NCBI GenBank assembly: GCA_964384945.1
Contig: CAYLMK010000027.1
Location: 1 to 61,730, forward strand
Length of the DNA stretch: 61,730 nt
Source: S015-6 sp964384945
GTDB lineage: Bacteria; Desulfobacterota; DSWW01
Direction of reading: 5' to 3'
In this document: one piece after another, positions 7,865 to 16,493 of the stretch
Layout of the letters: each line of letters begins with the position of its first letter
Numbering within the stretch: the first letter of the stretch is position 1
Notes under the pieces: model-generated
What the model saw: only the letters and a program-made list of their open reading frames with translations
The model's database searches: none
Told to the model about the DNA's origin: nothing
Translations under genes and position numbers: made by a program

Positions 7865-10357
7865 ATGAAGAAAACGAGATGGAGTTTTGCTCTTCTTTTG
7901 ATCGTCACCGCGGCCCTGAGCGGATCCTGCGGTTCGGGCGGGGCGGCTCGGGATCCAGATTCCACTCCCGGATCGGGGACGCCCGCAGAACCGGATACTT
8001 CCGTGGAGCCGATCTCGGGTACAGAGCAAAAAAATCAGGTCTTCCCCAAGTCGCCACCTCCTGCCGACAGAATCCATGTGGTCGATTTGAGCCGCTTCCT
8101 GTATCTGCTCGACCAGAATCAGGAAACCATTTCGTTCATGACCCTTGCCGGACTTGTGAACCGCTCTCAACCGGCAATCTACCTGGCCTCCTCGCCCGAT
8201 GATCCCTGGCTGGACTGGCTGAAACAGCGGGGCGACATTGAGGCCTATGAATGGCTTTCGAATCCTTACGAGCTCTTTGCCCGGTACGGCGCCCGGGCGA
8301 ACGGGCTCGTTGTCATCGATCCCGGGATCGCGGCAACCTATAACGTCGCCTGTGTCGTGGCGGCCTGTGAGGGCCTGGTCGCGTGTCACCCAAGCTATGT
8401 GTCCAGGATCCAACAACACAATCCGGGGCTCAAGGTGGTCCGGGACTTGAGACAGGAGCGGTTTGCCCACAACGGGGAGGCCTATGACTGGGCGTACGAG
8501 ATGTACTGGAGTGAGATGCGCCATGACATCCTGGCCTGGATGGACACGTCCTTTCGGCCCGCGGGCCCGAGGGACTACTGCGTAGCCCACAAGATATTTC
8601 CGCTCTGGGTGAACGGCTATGCCCTGCCATGGGAACCCGGAATCAACGTGAAGGCGGAGCAGAGTTTTGCCGAAAAGATCCTGAGTGAAACTCCGGAGAA
8701 CATTCCGATGCTCGGCTGGCCCGGGATTACCCGCGGGATGGGCGAGCATGGGGGCATTGCGCTCTGGAGCCGATACGGCAAGTACGCGGTCGTCGAGGGC
8801 GACCTGGCAGGCCTCAGTTTCCACAGCGGTTGTTCCCCGGTTTCCTTGGATACGATTCCGCCAGCGGCGGCGCCGGAGTTCGACATCGACCGGGTGTATT
8901 ACGCGACCTACCACTCGGAGGGGGAGGTCCTTTGGCAGGACAATTCGTACCGCGGGCCCTGGGAACAGGCCTCGCGCGGTCAGGTTGCTTACGGGTGGTC
9001 GATCGGTCTGCTCCAGCGGGAACTCATCCCGGCGATCCTGGACTGGTTTCTGCGGGGCGACGAGTCTTCGCGGCCCATCCAGCCCGGGGACGCGCTGGTG
9101 TCCGCCATGTCAGGCCTGGGATACGTCTTCCCCCAGGAGCTTCCTGAGAAGGCACGAAAGAATTTCTTGAATCTGACCAAGTCCGCCATGGCCTCCAACA
9201 AGATCACGACCCTGGCAATCCATTTCAACAACGCGCCCTACTCCGAGAAGAAGCGGATTGCGGGGGAATACGGAGAGCGGCTTGGATCCTCAGCCCATGC
9301 CATCTTCCCCGACTACGCCTACAGCCCGGGGACGACCTATGGGATGAGCAACTATCTTTCCCACGGCGTTCCGACCTTCCATCCCCTTGCCCCCGGTTTC
9401 AAGATGGAAGGCAATGCCCCTGCGGATATAGCGCGCGAATTCCACCAGCGGCTGCATGACCGCGGGGCTCCGGCCTTCGGCGAGATCTTCCTGATGGGAT
9501 GGAGCAGCGGTCCGAACAAGGCCGTTCAGGTGAGGGACAGCCTCGAAGGGCTTGCCGGAGACCTGTACGTGCCGGTGCGGCCGGATCACCTGGGCATCCT
9601 TTACAAAAAGTCGGGCGCCGGAATCGAACTCGACTTCTTTGATGATTTTTCTGCGGGCCATGCCCAGTGGACCGTGGAATCAGGCCGGTGGGCCTCGAAG
9701 GGAGGGACCTACGTTCAGGAAGAGGCCGACCCGGCCTGGCATGCATCCCGCGCAGGCAACTGTCAGTGGGACAATGTGGCGGTTTCGGCCCTCCTGAGAA
9801 ACGCTGCCTCCTCGGAGAAGGCAGGGATGGCTGTTTTCGGCCGTTTCAGGGGGATCAACAACGCCTACTACCGGTTTGAACTGTGGCGGGATTCAAAGGG
9901 CAGTTATGCTCGCCTGTTCAAGAAGAGAACGGGCGAGTCTCCCCGCCTGCTTGCGGAGTCCCCCTTCGAAAAGGATCTCACCCAGGAGAGTCTCCTTGAG
10001 ATGGTTCTTCATTGTGGCTCCATCGTCTGCAGCATAGATGGTTCCCAAGTCATCGGCATCCTCGACCCGGATCCGATTTCCCGGGGGTGGGTCGCCTTGG
10101 GCAGCTACGGAAGCAGGACCACCGTCGACGAGGTCTTGGTGGAGAGGTCGGCCGCATGCGTGGATTGCGACGGCGACGGATACGGAGAACCGGCCGACGC
10201 AACCTGCCCGGGAGGCGAATCCTGGGACTGCGACGACTACGACGGCCTGGAGACCCCGGGGGGTGGGGAAGGGCCGAGAGGCGACCGGACCTGCTTTGAC
10301 GGACTGGACAACAACTGCGACGGTCTGTTCGATCAGGACGATCCCAAATGCGGCTGA
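7865..10357 (+). CDS. GxGYxYP-type glycoside hydrolase lipoprotein with MopE-like C-terminal motif
   Basis: 830 aa. Signal peptide MKKTRWSFALLLIVTAALSG is followed by SC, a probable lipidation site, and a low-complexity Gly/Pro/Asp linker. The main domain (about residues 60-590) contains GLGYVFP at residues 417-423, the signature of the GxGYxYP putative glycoside hydrolase family; members are known in Bacteroides polysaccharide loci. Residues about 600-765 form a concanavalin-like beta-sandwich (DDFSAGHAQWTVESG, GWVALGSYGS). The last 60 residues contain DCDGDGYG, DCDDYDG and DGLDNNCDGLFDQDD. These match the Asp-rich MopE-type metal-binding motif common in extracellular proteins of deltaproteobacteria. 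Start fits a GGAAAGGG ribosome site. Enzyme specificity is unknown. Confidence 0.85.
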   Translation: MKKTRWSFALLLIVTAALSGSCGSGGAARDPDSTPGSGTPAEPDTSVEPISGTEQKNQVFPKSPPPADRIHVVDLSRFLYLLDQNQETISFMTLAGLVNRSQPAIYLASSPDDPWLDWLKQRGDIEAYEWLSNPYELFARYGARANGLVVIDPGIAATYNVACVVAACEGLVACHPSYVSRIQQHNPGLKVVRDLRQERFAHNGEAYDWAYEMYWSEMRHDILAWMDTSFRPAGPRDYCVAHKIFPLWVNGYALPWEPGINVKAEQSFAEKILSETPENIPMLGWPGITRGMGEHGGIALWSRYGKYAVVEGDLAGLSFHSGCSPVSLDTIPPAAAPEFDIDRVYYATYHSEGEVLWQDNSYRGPWEQASRGQVAYGWSIGLLQRELIPAILDWFLRGDESSRPIQPGDALVSAMSGLGYVFPQELPEKARKNFLNLTKSAMASNKITTLAIHFNNAPYSEKKRIAGEYGERLGSSAHAIFPDYAYSPGTTYGMSNYLSHGVPTFHPLAPGFKMEGNAPADIAREFHQRLHDRGAPAFGEIFLMGWSSGPNKAVQVRDSLEGLAGDLYVPVRPDHLGILYKKSGAGIELDFFDDFSAGHAQWTVESGRWASKGGTYVQEEADPAWHASRAGNCQWDNVAVSALLRNAASSEKAGMAVFGRFRGINNAYYRFELWRDSKGSYARLFKKRTGESPRLLAESPFEKDLTQESLLEMVLHCGSIVCSIDGSQVIGILDPDPISRGWVALGSYGSRTTVDEVLVERSAACVDCDGDGYGEPADATCPGGESWDCDDYDGLETPGGGEGPRGDRTCFDGLDNNCDGLFDQDDPKCG

Positions 10358-10609
10358 GGATCGCTCAGAACACACAGCCACAGCCCCTGAACCCTTTTCC
10401 TCGGAATTACGGTTTCCAGCCTGCATGACTCAAGATCCATGCCCATTGCGTCGAAACAATAGGTGGGACGGACGTTTCACCGTGCGCCGTCAGCCGCGGC
10501 GGACGGGCAAAGGAACAGGAAACCATGCGGGCCGCCCGAAAAGGGGTGCCTGCAGAGTCTTTTCGGGACGGTGCCTTCGACAAAGGTCCCTGCAAGAGGG
10601 GTGCAGCCT

Positions 10610-12937
10610 GTGAGGAAAGTTCGCTTATCGATGATTGCGCGCACGGTCCTGGCGGCGGGTCTGTTCAGTCTGGCTGGGGCGGGAGAAGTCCTGGGGGCGG
10701 AGATCCGGGTGCGGACGACGGAGGATTTGGGCCCCGTGAGTCCGGGGGTGTTCGGCAACAGCGTGATCCTGGGCGGGGATGTGATGGGCTTCAATCGCTG
10801 GGTGTCCGACGAACGGGACTATGAGGAGGCCAAGGCCAAGTGGAACTACTACCTGCCCTATATCGCGGAAATGGGGCCGACCGTCCTGAGATACCCGGGC
10901 GGGTTGACGGCCAATAACTTCTACTGGAAGGCAGGGATCGGCCCGATCAGCCAGCGGGATCCGAATTACGGGGGCACGGGCATCCCGCAGACCTTCGGTA
11001 CGGACGAGTTTCTCCAGTACTGCGAGGAGTTGGGGGCCGAAGGGATTCTCGTGGTCAATGTTTCCACCGGAGGCAAGCGTGCCGGCTCCATTCAGGATGC
11101 GGCCGACTGGGTCGAGTACTGCAACGCGCCCAACGACGGCTCCAACCCGGGAGGGGGCACGGACTGGGCGGCCGTGCGTGCGGCCAACGGCCACAAGGAA
11201 CCTTACCGCGTAAAGTACTGGGAGCTGGGCAACGAAGAGACCTTCCCCGGCTTCGAGCATTACGCGGACCGGGTCAAGGCCTATTCGGCGGCCATGAAGG
11301 CCATCGACCCGACGATCGAGGTCGGGGCGATCAGTTCGGGGAGCGGCCTTGACGCGGTTTACGGACAACAGGCCTGGCTGGATTACCGGAGCCTGATGCT
11401 CGATCGGGTCGGTGACTCCTTTGACTTCTGGACCCAACACATGCACACGCCCGGAGGCAACAGCATCAATCTGATCCGCGAGGGTGCCTCGGTGGAGGTG
11501 GACGTGTCGTTGCAGCAGTCGGGCGACTACCGGTTCGACCTGGCCGTGGAAGGCGATTGCGTGCAGCTTCAGTGCCCTGTGCTTTCTTTCGATGTGGACG
11601 GGCGGCAGGCGGGCCGCTGGCCCGGGCCGGCCTACGGGCTGCTCCGGACAGGAACCGTCCGGCTGGACGCAGGCACCCATGTGGTCCGGCTGCTGGCGGA
11701 AACGCTGCGGAGCGGCGCCCGGCTGAGCGTTGTTCAGGAGGTCCTGATGTACCGGCCAGGGGATCCGGCGCCGCGTTCCATCGATCTGAAGAAAAGTCTT
11801 GCCTGGTACCGTGCGCTCTTCGGCGGCTGGGCGGTGTCGGAGAGGGTCTATCAAATCGGCGAGCCCTATGCCGGCGGAAAGCCGGTCTACTACACGGAGG
11901 CGAACACGGCCTATGAGGAGGACAAGAGCCCACCCTATTCCTCCAAGGCCTGTTACCTTCGGGAGATGCTTCATACCGGATGCCTCTACCACTTTCTCCT
12001 GCGCAACGGCGTACCTCTGGCCAACTACTGGCTGCTTTTTCACGACCGGGCCGGGCTCGGCGTGCTGGAGGGCGTGGCCGCAGACGAGGAGGCCGGGGAA
12101 CTGGGAAGGCTCGATCCCCGTCGCAGGCCCGTCTTTCACCTCCTCAAGGCGTATCGGTGGACCGCCTTCGAGCGACGGGTGGGCGTCGAGGTTCTTGGAA
12201 CACCGAGCTTCCCTGTGGGGCCGCAGACCGGGATCACGATCGGATATGCCGGCCAGGATTTCGATATCTCCTATCTGCAGGCCCTGGCTACGATCAAGGA
12301 GGACGGAGAAAGGCTTTCCCTCTTTGTCATCAACCTTCATCCGGAGGAAGACTTGGAGGCGCCTGTTGCCCTGGAAGACTTTCCCAGGAAGGGCGCGGTC
12401 AAGGTACTGACCATCGCCGGGGCCTCGCCCTCGGCAAGCAACGAACCGGAGGATTGCCCGGCAGGGGACTGCGTGCAGACCGTGGAGCGAGTCCTCCAAG
12501 CGAGCACGAATCCGTTTTCCTATCGGTTCCCCCGACACTCCGTGACGGTCTTCGTCTTCTCCGCGACCGGTTCCGACGAAGCCCCGCCCCGGGCTCCCGG
12601 CGGGCTTGCCGGCAGCGCAGGGGACGGAAACTCCTTTCTGTTCTGGAATGCGAGCGCGGAGGCGGACCTTGCGGGCTACAATCTTTACAGGTCGCGGACG
12701 GCGGCCGGGCCGTATCGAAACCGGGTGAATGCGGAACCGATCCGGATCCCGGAATATCTCGATACCGCGGTGGACAACGGGGTGAACTATACCTACGCGG
12801 TGACCGCCGTGGATCGCGCCGGCAACGAGAGCCCGCTGTCCAACAAGGTGACGGTCACGCTGGACGGAGGCGAGGGCGATCCGGTCGGGGATGACAAGAC
12901 CCCGCCCTCGGCGCCCATCCTCATTCAAGCGCGGTAA
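10610..12937 (+). CDS. secreted GH51-like alpha-L-arabinofuranosidase with CBM-like insert and Fn3 domain
   Basis: 775 aa from a GTG at 10610; an in-frame ATG at 10631 is an alternative. GTG is preferred because it gives a signal peptide with a basic n-region (MRKVRLSM) before a hydrophobic core ending near VLGA. The catalytic domain carries RYPGG, YWELGNEE (acid/base Glu209) and VYYTEANTAYE (nucleophile candidate Glu430), the clan A pattern of GH51 arabinofuranosidases. Between these Glu residues, about residues 290-385, lies a beta-rich module (GDYRFDLAVEGDC, AGTHVVRLLA) that looks like a carbohydrate-binding module. Residues about 655-755 form a fibronectin type III domain (YNLYRSRTAAGPY). 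It ends 12 bases from a convergent gene. Precise substrate is uncertain. Confidence 0.82.
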   Translation: MRKVRLSMIARTVLAAGLFSLAGAGEVLGAEIRVRTTEDLGPVSPGVFGNSVILGGDVMGFNRWVSDERDYEEAKAKWNYYLPYIAEMGPTVLRYPGGLTANNFYWKAGIGPISQRDPNYGGTGIPQTFGTDEFLQYCEELGAEGILVVNVSTGGKRAGSIQDAADWVEYCNAPNDGSNPGGGTDWAAVRAANGHKEPYRVKYWELGNEETFPGFEHYADRVKAYSAAMKAIDPTIEVGAISSGSGLDAVYGQQAWLDYRSLMLDRVGDSFDFWTQHMHTPGGNSINLIREGASVEVDVSLQQSGDYRFDLAVEGDCVQLQCPVLSFDVDGRQAGRWPGPAYGLLRTGTVRLDAGTHVVRLLAETLRSGARLSVVQEVLMYRPGDPAPRSIDLKKSLAWYRALFGGWAVSERVYQIGEPYAGGKPVYYTEANTAYEEDKSPPYSSKACYLREMLHTGCLYHFLLRNGVPLANYWLLFHDRAGLGVLEGVAADEEAGELGRLDPRRRPVFHLLKAYRWTAFERRVGVEVLGTPSFPVGPQTGITIGYAGQDFDISYLQALATIKEDGERLSLFVINLHPEEDLEAPVALEDFPRKGAVKVLTIAGASPSASNEPEDCPAGDCVQTVERVLQASTNPFSYRFPRHSVTVFVFSATGSDEAPPRAPGGLAGSAGDGNSFLFWNASAEADLAGYNLYRSRTAAGPYRNRVNAEPIRIPEYLDTAVDNGVNYTYAVTAVDRAGNESPLSNKVTVTLDGGEGDPVGDDKTPPSAPILIQAR

Positions 12938-12949
12938 TCCGTCGGATCG

Positions 12950-13834
12950 TTACTTCCCCCAATAGCCTTCCTTCTTCCCCGAGGCGTAGTTGTAGAACCC
13001 CTTCTTCGTCTTTTGTCCGCAAAGACCGGATTCGACCATCCTCTGCATCAGGGGAGGGGGGAAGTATTTCGGATCCTGCGTATCGTTGAAAATTGCCAGG
13101 GAGGCATGCATGAGGACATCGATGCCGGTGAAATCAGCGAGTTCAAGGGGCCCCATCGGGTGGTTGAAGCCGAAGCGCATGGCATTGTCGATGTCTTCGG
13201 GGTCGGCGACCCCGGCCTCGAGCATCCGGATGGCCTCGAGGCACATGGGCAGGGCAACCCTGTTCGCGATGAACCCGGCATGGTCCTTCTTGACCACAAC
13301 CGTTGTCTTGCCCACCGACTCGGCCCATGTTTTCGCTGCCGCGATGGTCTCCTGGCTCGTCTGGATCCCTGTGATGATCTCACAGAGCTTCATCAGGGGG
13401 ACGGGGCTGAAGAAATGGGTTCCAACCACCTTGTCGACCCGCTTGGTCGCCGCCGCGATGTTGGAGATGGGGATGGCGGAGGTGTTGGTGGCGAGGATCG
13501 TCTCCGGGCGACAGACCTTGTCGAGTGTACCGAACACCTCCCTCTTCACGGCGAGCTTCTCGAACACGGCCTCCACCACGAGGTCGGCATCGGCCGCATC
13601 CTCGAGGCGGACGGTTGTGGAGATGTTCGTGAGCGCCGCGTCGTGGTGATCGCGGGAGATCTTCTCCTTCTGGAGGAATTTCCCCAGAGAGGCCCTGATG
13701 GCCGCCATTCCCTTGTCGCAGAATTCCTGCTTCACGTCGTGCATCGTAACCTTGTAGCCTGCCTGGGCGCTGACCTGGGTGATGCCGCTCCCCATGAGAC
13801 CGGAACCGACCACGAAGATTCGTTCTATCTTCAT
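12950..13834 (-). CDS. 3-hydroxyacyl-CoA dehydrogenase (3-hydroxybutyryl-CoA dehydrogenase family)
   Basis: 294 aa. The ATG at 13834 follows a GAGGAAG ribosome site. The N-terminal Rossmann motif reads FVVGSGLMGSG. The catalytic region has NTSAIPISNIA and GTHFFSPVPLMKL with the active-site His, and the C-terminal domain has NHPMGPLELADFTGID. Length and order match PaaH/Hbd enzymes, which oxidise (S)-3-hydroxyacyl-CoA with NAD. The gene is monocistronic and divergent from the CoA-metabolism operon starting at 14104, with opposed promoters in the 270-base gap, so both may respond to the same conditions. Confidence 0.95.
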   Translation of the reverse strand: MKIERIFVVGSGLMGSGITQVSAQAGYKVTMHDVKQEFCDKGMAAIRASLGKFLQKEKISRDHHDAALTNISTTVRLEDAADADLVVEAVFEKLAVKREVFGTLDKVCRPETILATNTSAIPISNIAAATKRVDKVVGTHFFSPVPLMKLCEIITGIQTSQETIAAAKTWAESVGKTTVVVKKDHAGFIANRVALPMCLEAIRMLEAGVADPEDIDNAMRFGFNHPMGPLELADFTGIDVLMHASLAIFNDTQDPKYFPPPLMQRMVESGLCGQKTKKGFYNYASGKKEGYWGK

Positions 13835-13905
13835 GAAGACTTCCTCCATTCGGTGAACCGTTTCCTGCATCCCGTCCTTCCCGCCGCCTCCAAAAAAGCG
13901 GAAGC

Positions 13906-13934
13906 AGTATAGCCGTCCATCGCGGGAAAGTCCA
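13906..13934 (-). promoter_or_regulatory. promoter for the 3-hydroxyacyl-CoA dehydrogenase
   Basis: On the minus strand TGGACT is followed after 17 bases by TATACT. It lies about 70 bases before the start at 13834. Confidence 0.5.
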
Positions 13935-13961
13935 CACAGAGGCCCGAAAACAAGGCATTTT

Positions 13962-13990
13962 TTGACTCGATGCGTGTCGTGTGGTAACCT
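13962..13990 (+). promoter_or_regulatory. promoter for the 14104-20310 operon
   Basis: TTGACT is followed after 17 bases by TAACCT. The -10 box is preceded by TGG, an extended -10 feature. It lies about 115 bases before the first start codon of the operon. Confidence 0.45.
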
Positions 13991-14103
13991 CAAGACCCGC
14001 TTTTTGACCGTGCATTTTTCTTCGGGTGCACCTGCCTGCAGGAGTTGGAGGGCGGCTTGCCGAACCTCGGGAACGTTCACCGGTCACGCGAGGAGGAAGG
14101 ACA

Positions 14104-15177
14104 TTGGCTGACAGGGCAGAGTCATTCGACGCAGTTGTTGTCGGCGCGGGAATCGCCGGGCTCGCCGACGCGGAGATCGAGTCGTGGGACGATCGTTCCC
14201 TGGAGGAATGGTTGGTTGAGAACGTGGGGAGAAAGCCGGTTTGTGAACTTCTGACCGATTTCGGGATGATCATGACCACGATCCCCCACGCCGGCGACAT
14301 GGCGGCCGGCGAGGTGCTCTATATTGCGAGGGACAACCTGCGGAAGGTGCGCCAGCTTCTTTCCTCCTCCTACCCGATAGGCGGAATGGCCGGTATTACC
14401 GAGCCTCTGGCGCAGGTGATCCGGGAAGGAGGAGGGACGATACGGCTCGGAAGCAGGGTGGATCGCGTACTCCTCGACGGGCGGAGGGCGGTGGGCGTGG
14501 CTGTCGAGAAGGGGGCACATCCGTATCCGCAGGAATATGCCATTCCCGATTGTGAGCAGGTTGAGGCCCGTACCGTCGTGCTCGCCCTCCCGATCTACCA
14601 GTTGCCGTGGGTGCTCGATTTCCACTCTCCCGACTCGGTTCTCCCGGTGTGGTGGAGGAAGCGCATCCTGGATATTCAGCACGAAGTCACAGGGCTTGTG
14701 GGTTACATCCTCGGCCTGAAGCGTCCCGTGGTCGGGGAACTGTGTTTCTTGAGCGCCTTGAGGACGCGTCACGCCGGCCTGCCCTTCCAGGCCTTTCCGG
14801 CCTCCAACTTCGACCCGGACATTGCCCCGCCGGGAAAGCAGGTGCTCCACACCGACTGCGTAACCGAGTACCGCGAAGTGGCGGACAAATTTTCGCGGCG
14901 CAGGATCCTGGACCTCCTCTGGCAGGATCTGCTGGAGATGTTCCCGGGCATCGAAGAGTGGGTGGAGTGGAGAATTCCTTACTACGTGGCCGGTTGCGAC
15001 GGACTGGCGCGGAAGCCTGGATTGGTGGGAAGGTTCAAGCACGGCCTGAAGGCGCCGGGTGTGTCGAACCTGTACTTTGCGGGAGACACCTACCAGGGTC
15101 GGGGGCTTGCCACGAACGGAGCGGCGCTGAGCGCCATGCAGTGCGCCGACTTGATTCTGGCGGAACGCAAGGAATGA
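14104..15177 (+). pseudogene. FAD-dependent oxidoreductase (phytoene-desaturase-like) with internal deletion
   Basis: 357 aa, open throughout, from a TTG preceded by AGGAGGAAGG. The N-terminal dinucleotide motif VVVGAGIAGL is present, but the chain then jumps directly to DAEIESWDDRSLEEWL. In this family that sequence normally comes about 100 residues later. The second beta strand and acidic residue that bind the FAD ribose are therefore missing. The C-terminal FAD-contact motif NLYFAGDTYQGRGLATNG is intact. Family members are usually near 450-500 aa. The gene is most likely a non-functional in-frame deletion derivative, with the junction near 14163-14172. An alternative is a functional FAD-less protein. 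It heads the operon that includes enoyl-CoA hydratase and thiolase-like genes. Confidence 0.7.
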
Positions 15178-15197
15178 CCGACAGGGGGAGTGCAAAG

Positions 15198-15977
15198 ATG
15201 AGGGAAGGCAGCCTCACGTGCGTCGTGGATGGAGGCGTGGCGACCGTAACGGTGGACCACCCGCCGGTGAACGCCCTCAACCGGGCCCTGTGGATCCGCA
15301 TCGGCGAGATCTTCGAGGAGATCGGTCTCCGGGAAGACGTCAAGGCGGTGATTGTGACCGGGGCCGGCGAGAAGGCCTTCGTGGCCGGTGCGGACATTAC
15401 CGAGTTGGGGGAGAAAGGGCGCCTCGACGGCGAGGCATACTCCCGGCTGTGCCAGGAATCCTTGAACAAGGTGGAGTTCTGCCCCCAGCCTGTGATCGCG
15501 GCCGTGAACGGCTTTGCGCTCGGCGGCGGCTGTGAACTGATGATGGCCTGCGACATCCGCGTCGCCTCCGAGAAGGCCCGAATCGGCCTGCCGGAGATCA
15601 ACCTCGGCATCCTTCCCGGTGCCGGCGGGACGCAGCGGATCGCCCGGATCGTGCCGAAGGGCTATGCCAAGCTGATGGTACTGAGCGGCGAGATGATTCC
15701 TGCTGACGAGGCCTTTCGAATCGGGCTCGTGGACAGGGTCGTGCCTGGGGCGGATCTGATCGGCGAGGCGAGAAGGCTTGCCGAGAAGCTGGCCGGAAAG
15801 GCCCCCGTCGCCCTGAAGCTTGCGAAGAAGGCCGTGAACGAGGGCATTGCCGTCTCGCTGCGCGAGGGCCTGAACATCGAGGCGCAGTATTTCGGTATGC
15901 TCTGCGGGACGGAGGACAAAAACGAGGGGGTCGATGCCTTTCTGAGCAAGCGGAATCCAGACTACAAAGGAAGATGA
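15198..15977 (+). CDS. enoyl-CoA hydratase/isomerase (crotonase family)
   Basis: 259 aa. The ATG at 15198 has a good GGGGAG site. An in-frame ATG at 15174 that overlaps the previous stop has none. The oxyanion hole motif AGADI and the VNGFALGGGCELMMACD block are canonical. Both catalytic Glu positions of hydratases are present (Glu in GGGCEL and in GLPEINLGILPGAGGTQR), so a true hydratase rather than only an isomerase is expected. It would hydrate 2-enoyl-CoA in a beta-oxidation-like sequence. It lies 20 bases after the FAD oxidoreductase gene and 40 before the interrupted DUF35 gene, in one operon. Confidence 0.95.
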   Translation: MREGSLTCVVDGGVATVTVDHPPVNALNRALWIRIGEIFEEIGLREDVKAVIVTGAGEKAFVAGADITELGEKGRLDGEAYSRLCQESLNKVEFCPQPVIAAVNGFALGGGCELMMACDIRVASEKARIGLPEINLGILPGAGGTQRIARIVPKGYAKLMVLSGEMIPADEAFRIGLVDRVVPGADLIGEARRLAEKLAGKAPVALKLAKKAVNEGIAVSLREGLNIEAQYFGMLCGTEDKNEGVDAFLSKRNPDYKGR

Positions 15978-16017
15978 AGCGGAAGGTGCGACAAACCGAT
16001 TTGCAGGAGCCCGTATC

Positions 16018-16479
16018 ATGGCGGAATGGCTGCAGGAGGTGGAGACTCGTACGCTGAAGGGAAAGATCAGCGTTCCATACACCTGGTGGGTCGGCGAGAC
16101 GGGAAGCCGGTTCCTGCTCGCCCTGCGGGATGAGGGGAGAATCCTGGGCAACCGGTGTGCCCGCTGCAACAGGGTCTATGTGCCCCCCCGGAAGAACTGC
16201 GGGAGGTGCTTCGCGGATCTGGATGAGTAGGTGGAGGTAGGCAAGGAAGGGGTGGTGAGCGCCTACACGATCGTGCATTTCGCATACCCGCTCCACCCCG
16301 CAAAGGCGCCCTTTGCCTACGCGATCATCCGACTCGACGGCGCGGATGTGGGCCTGGTTCACCTGGTCAAGGACGATCTCGACAAATTGAGGAGCGGCGC
16401 GAGGGTCAGGGCGGTGTTCAGGCAGGAGCGCACCGGCCACATCCTGGATATCGACTCCTTCAGAATCGTGAGCGAATGA
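16018..16479 (+). pseudogene. DUF35 OB-fold/zinc-ribbon protein interrupted by an in-frame TAG
   Basis: The frame runs 153 residues if codon 71 (TAG, 16228-16230) is read through. Before it lies the zinc ribbon CARCNRVYVPP...CGRCFADLDE. After it, in the same frame with no shift, lies the OB-fold VEVGKEGVVSAYTIVHF...DIDSFRIVSE. Homologues commonly have Trp here (DEWVEVG), one base away from TAG (TGG). DUF35 proteins partner thiolase-fold enzymes (ChsH2 with Ltp2, BbsA with BbsB), and a thiolase-like gene follows at once. Most likely a nonsense mutation or a base-call error. Amber readthrough, for instance as pyrrolysine, is possible but not supported by other evidence here. Confidence 0.85.
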
Positions 16480-16493
16480 GTCCGGAGGCGGGG

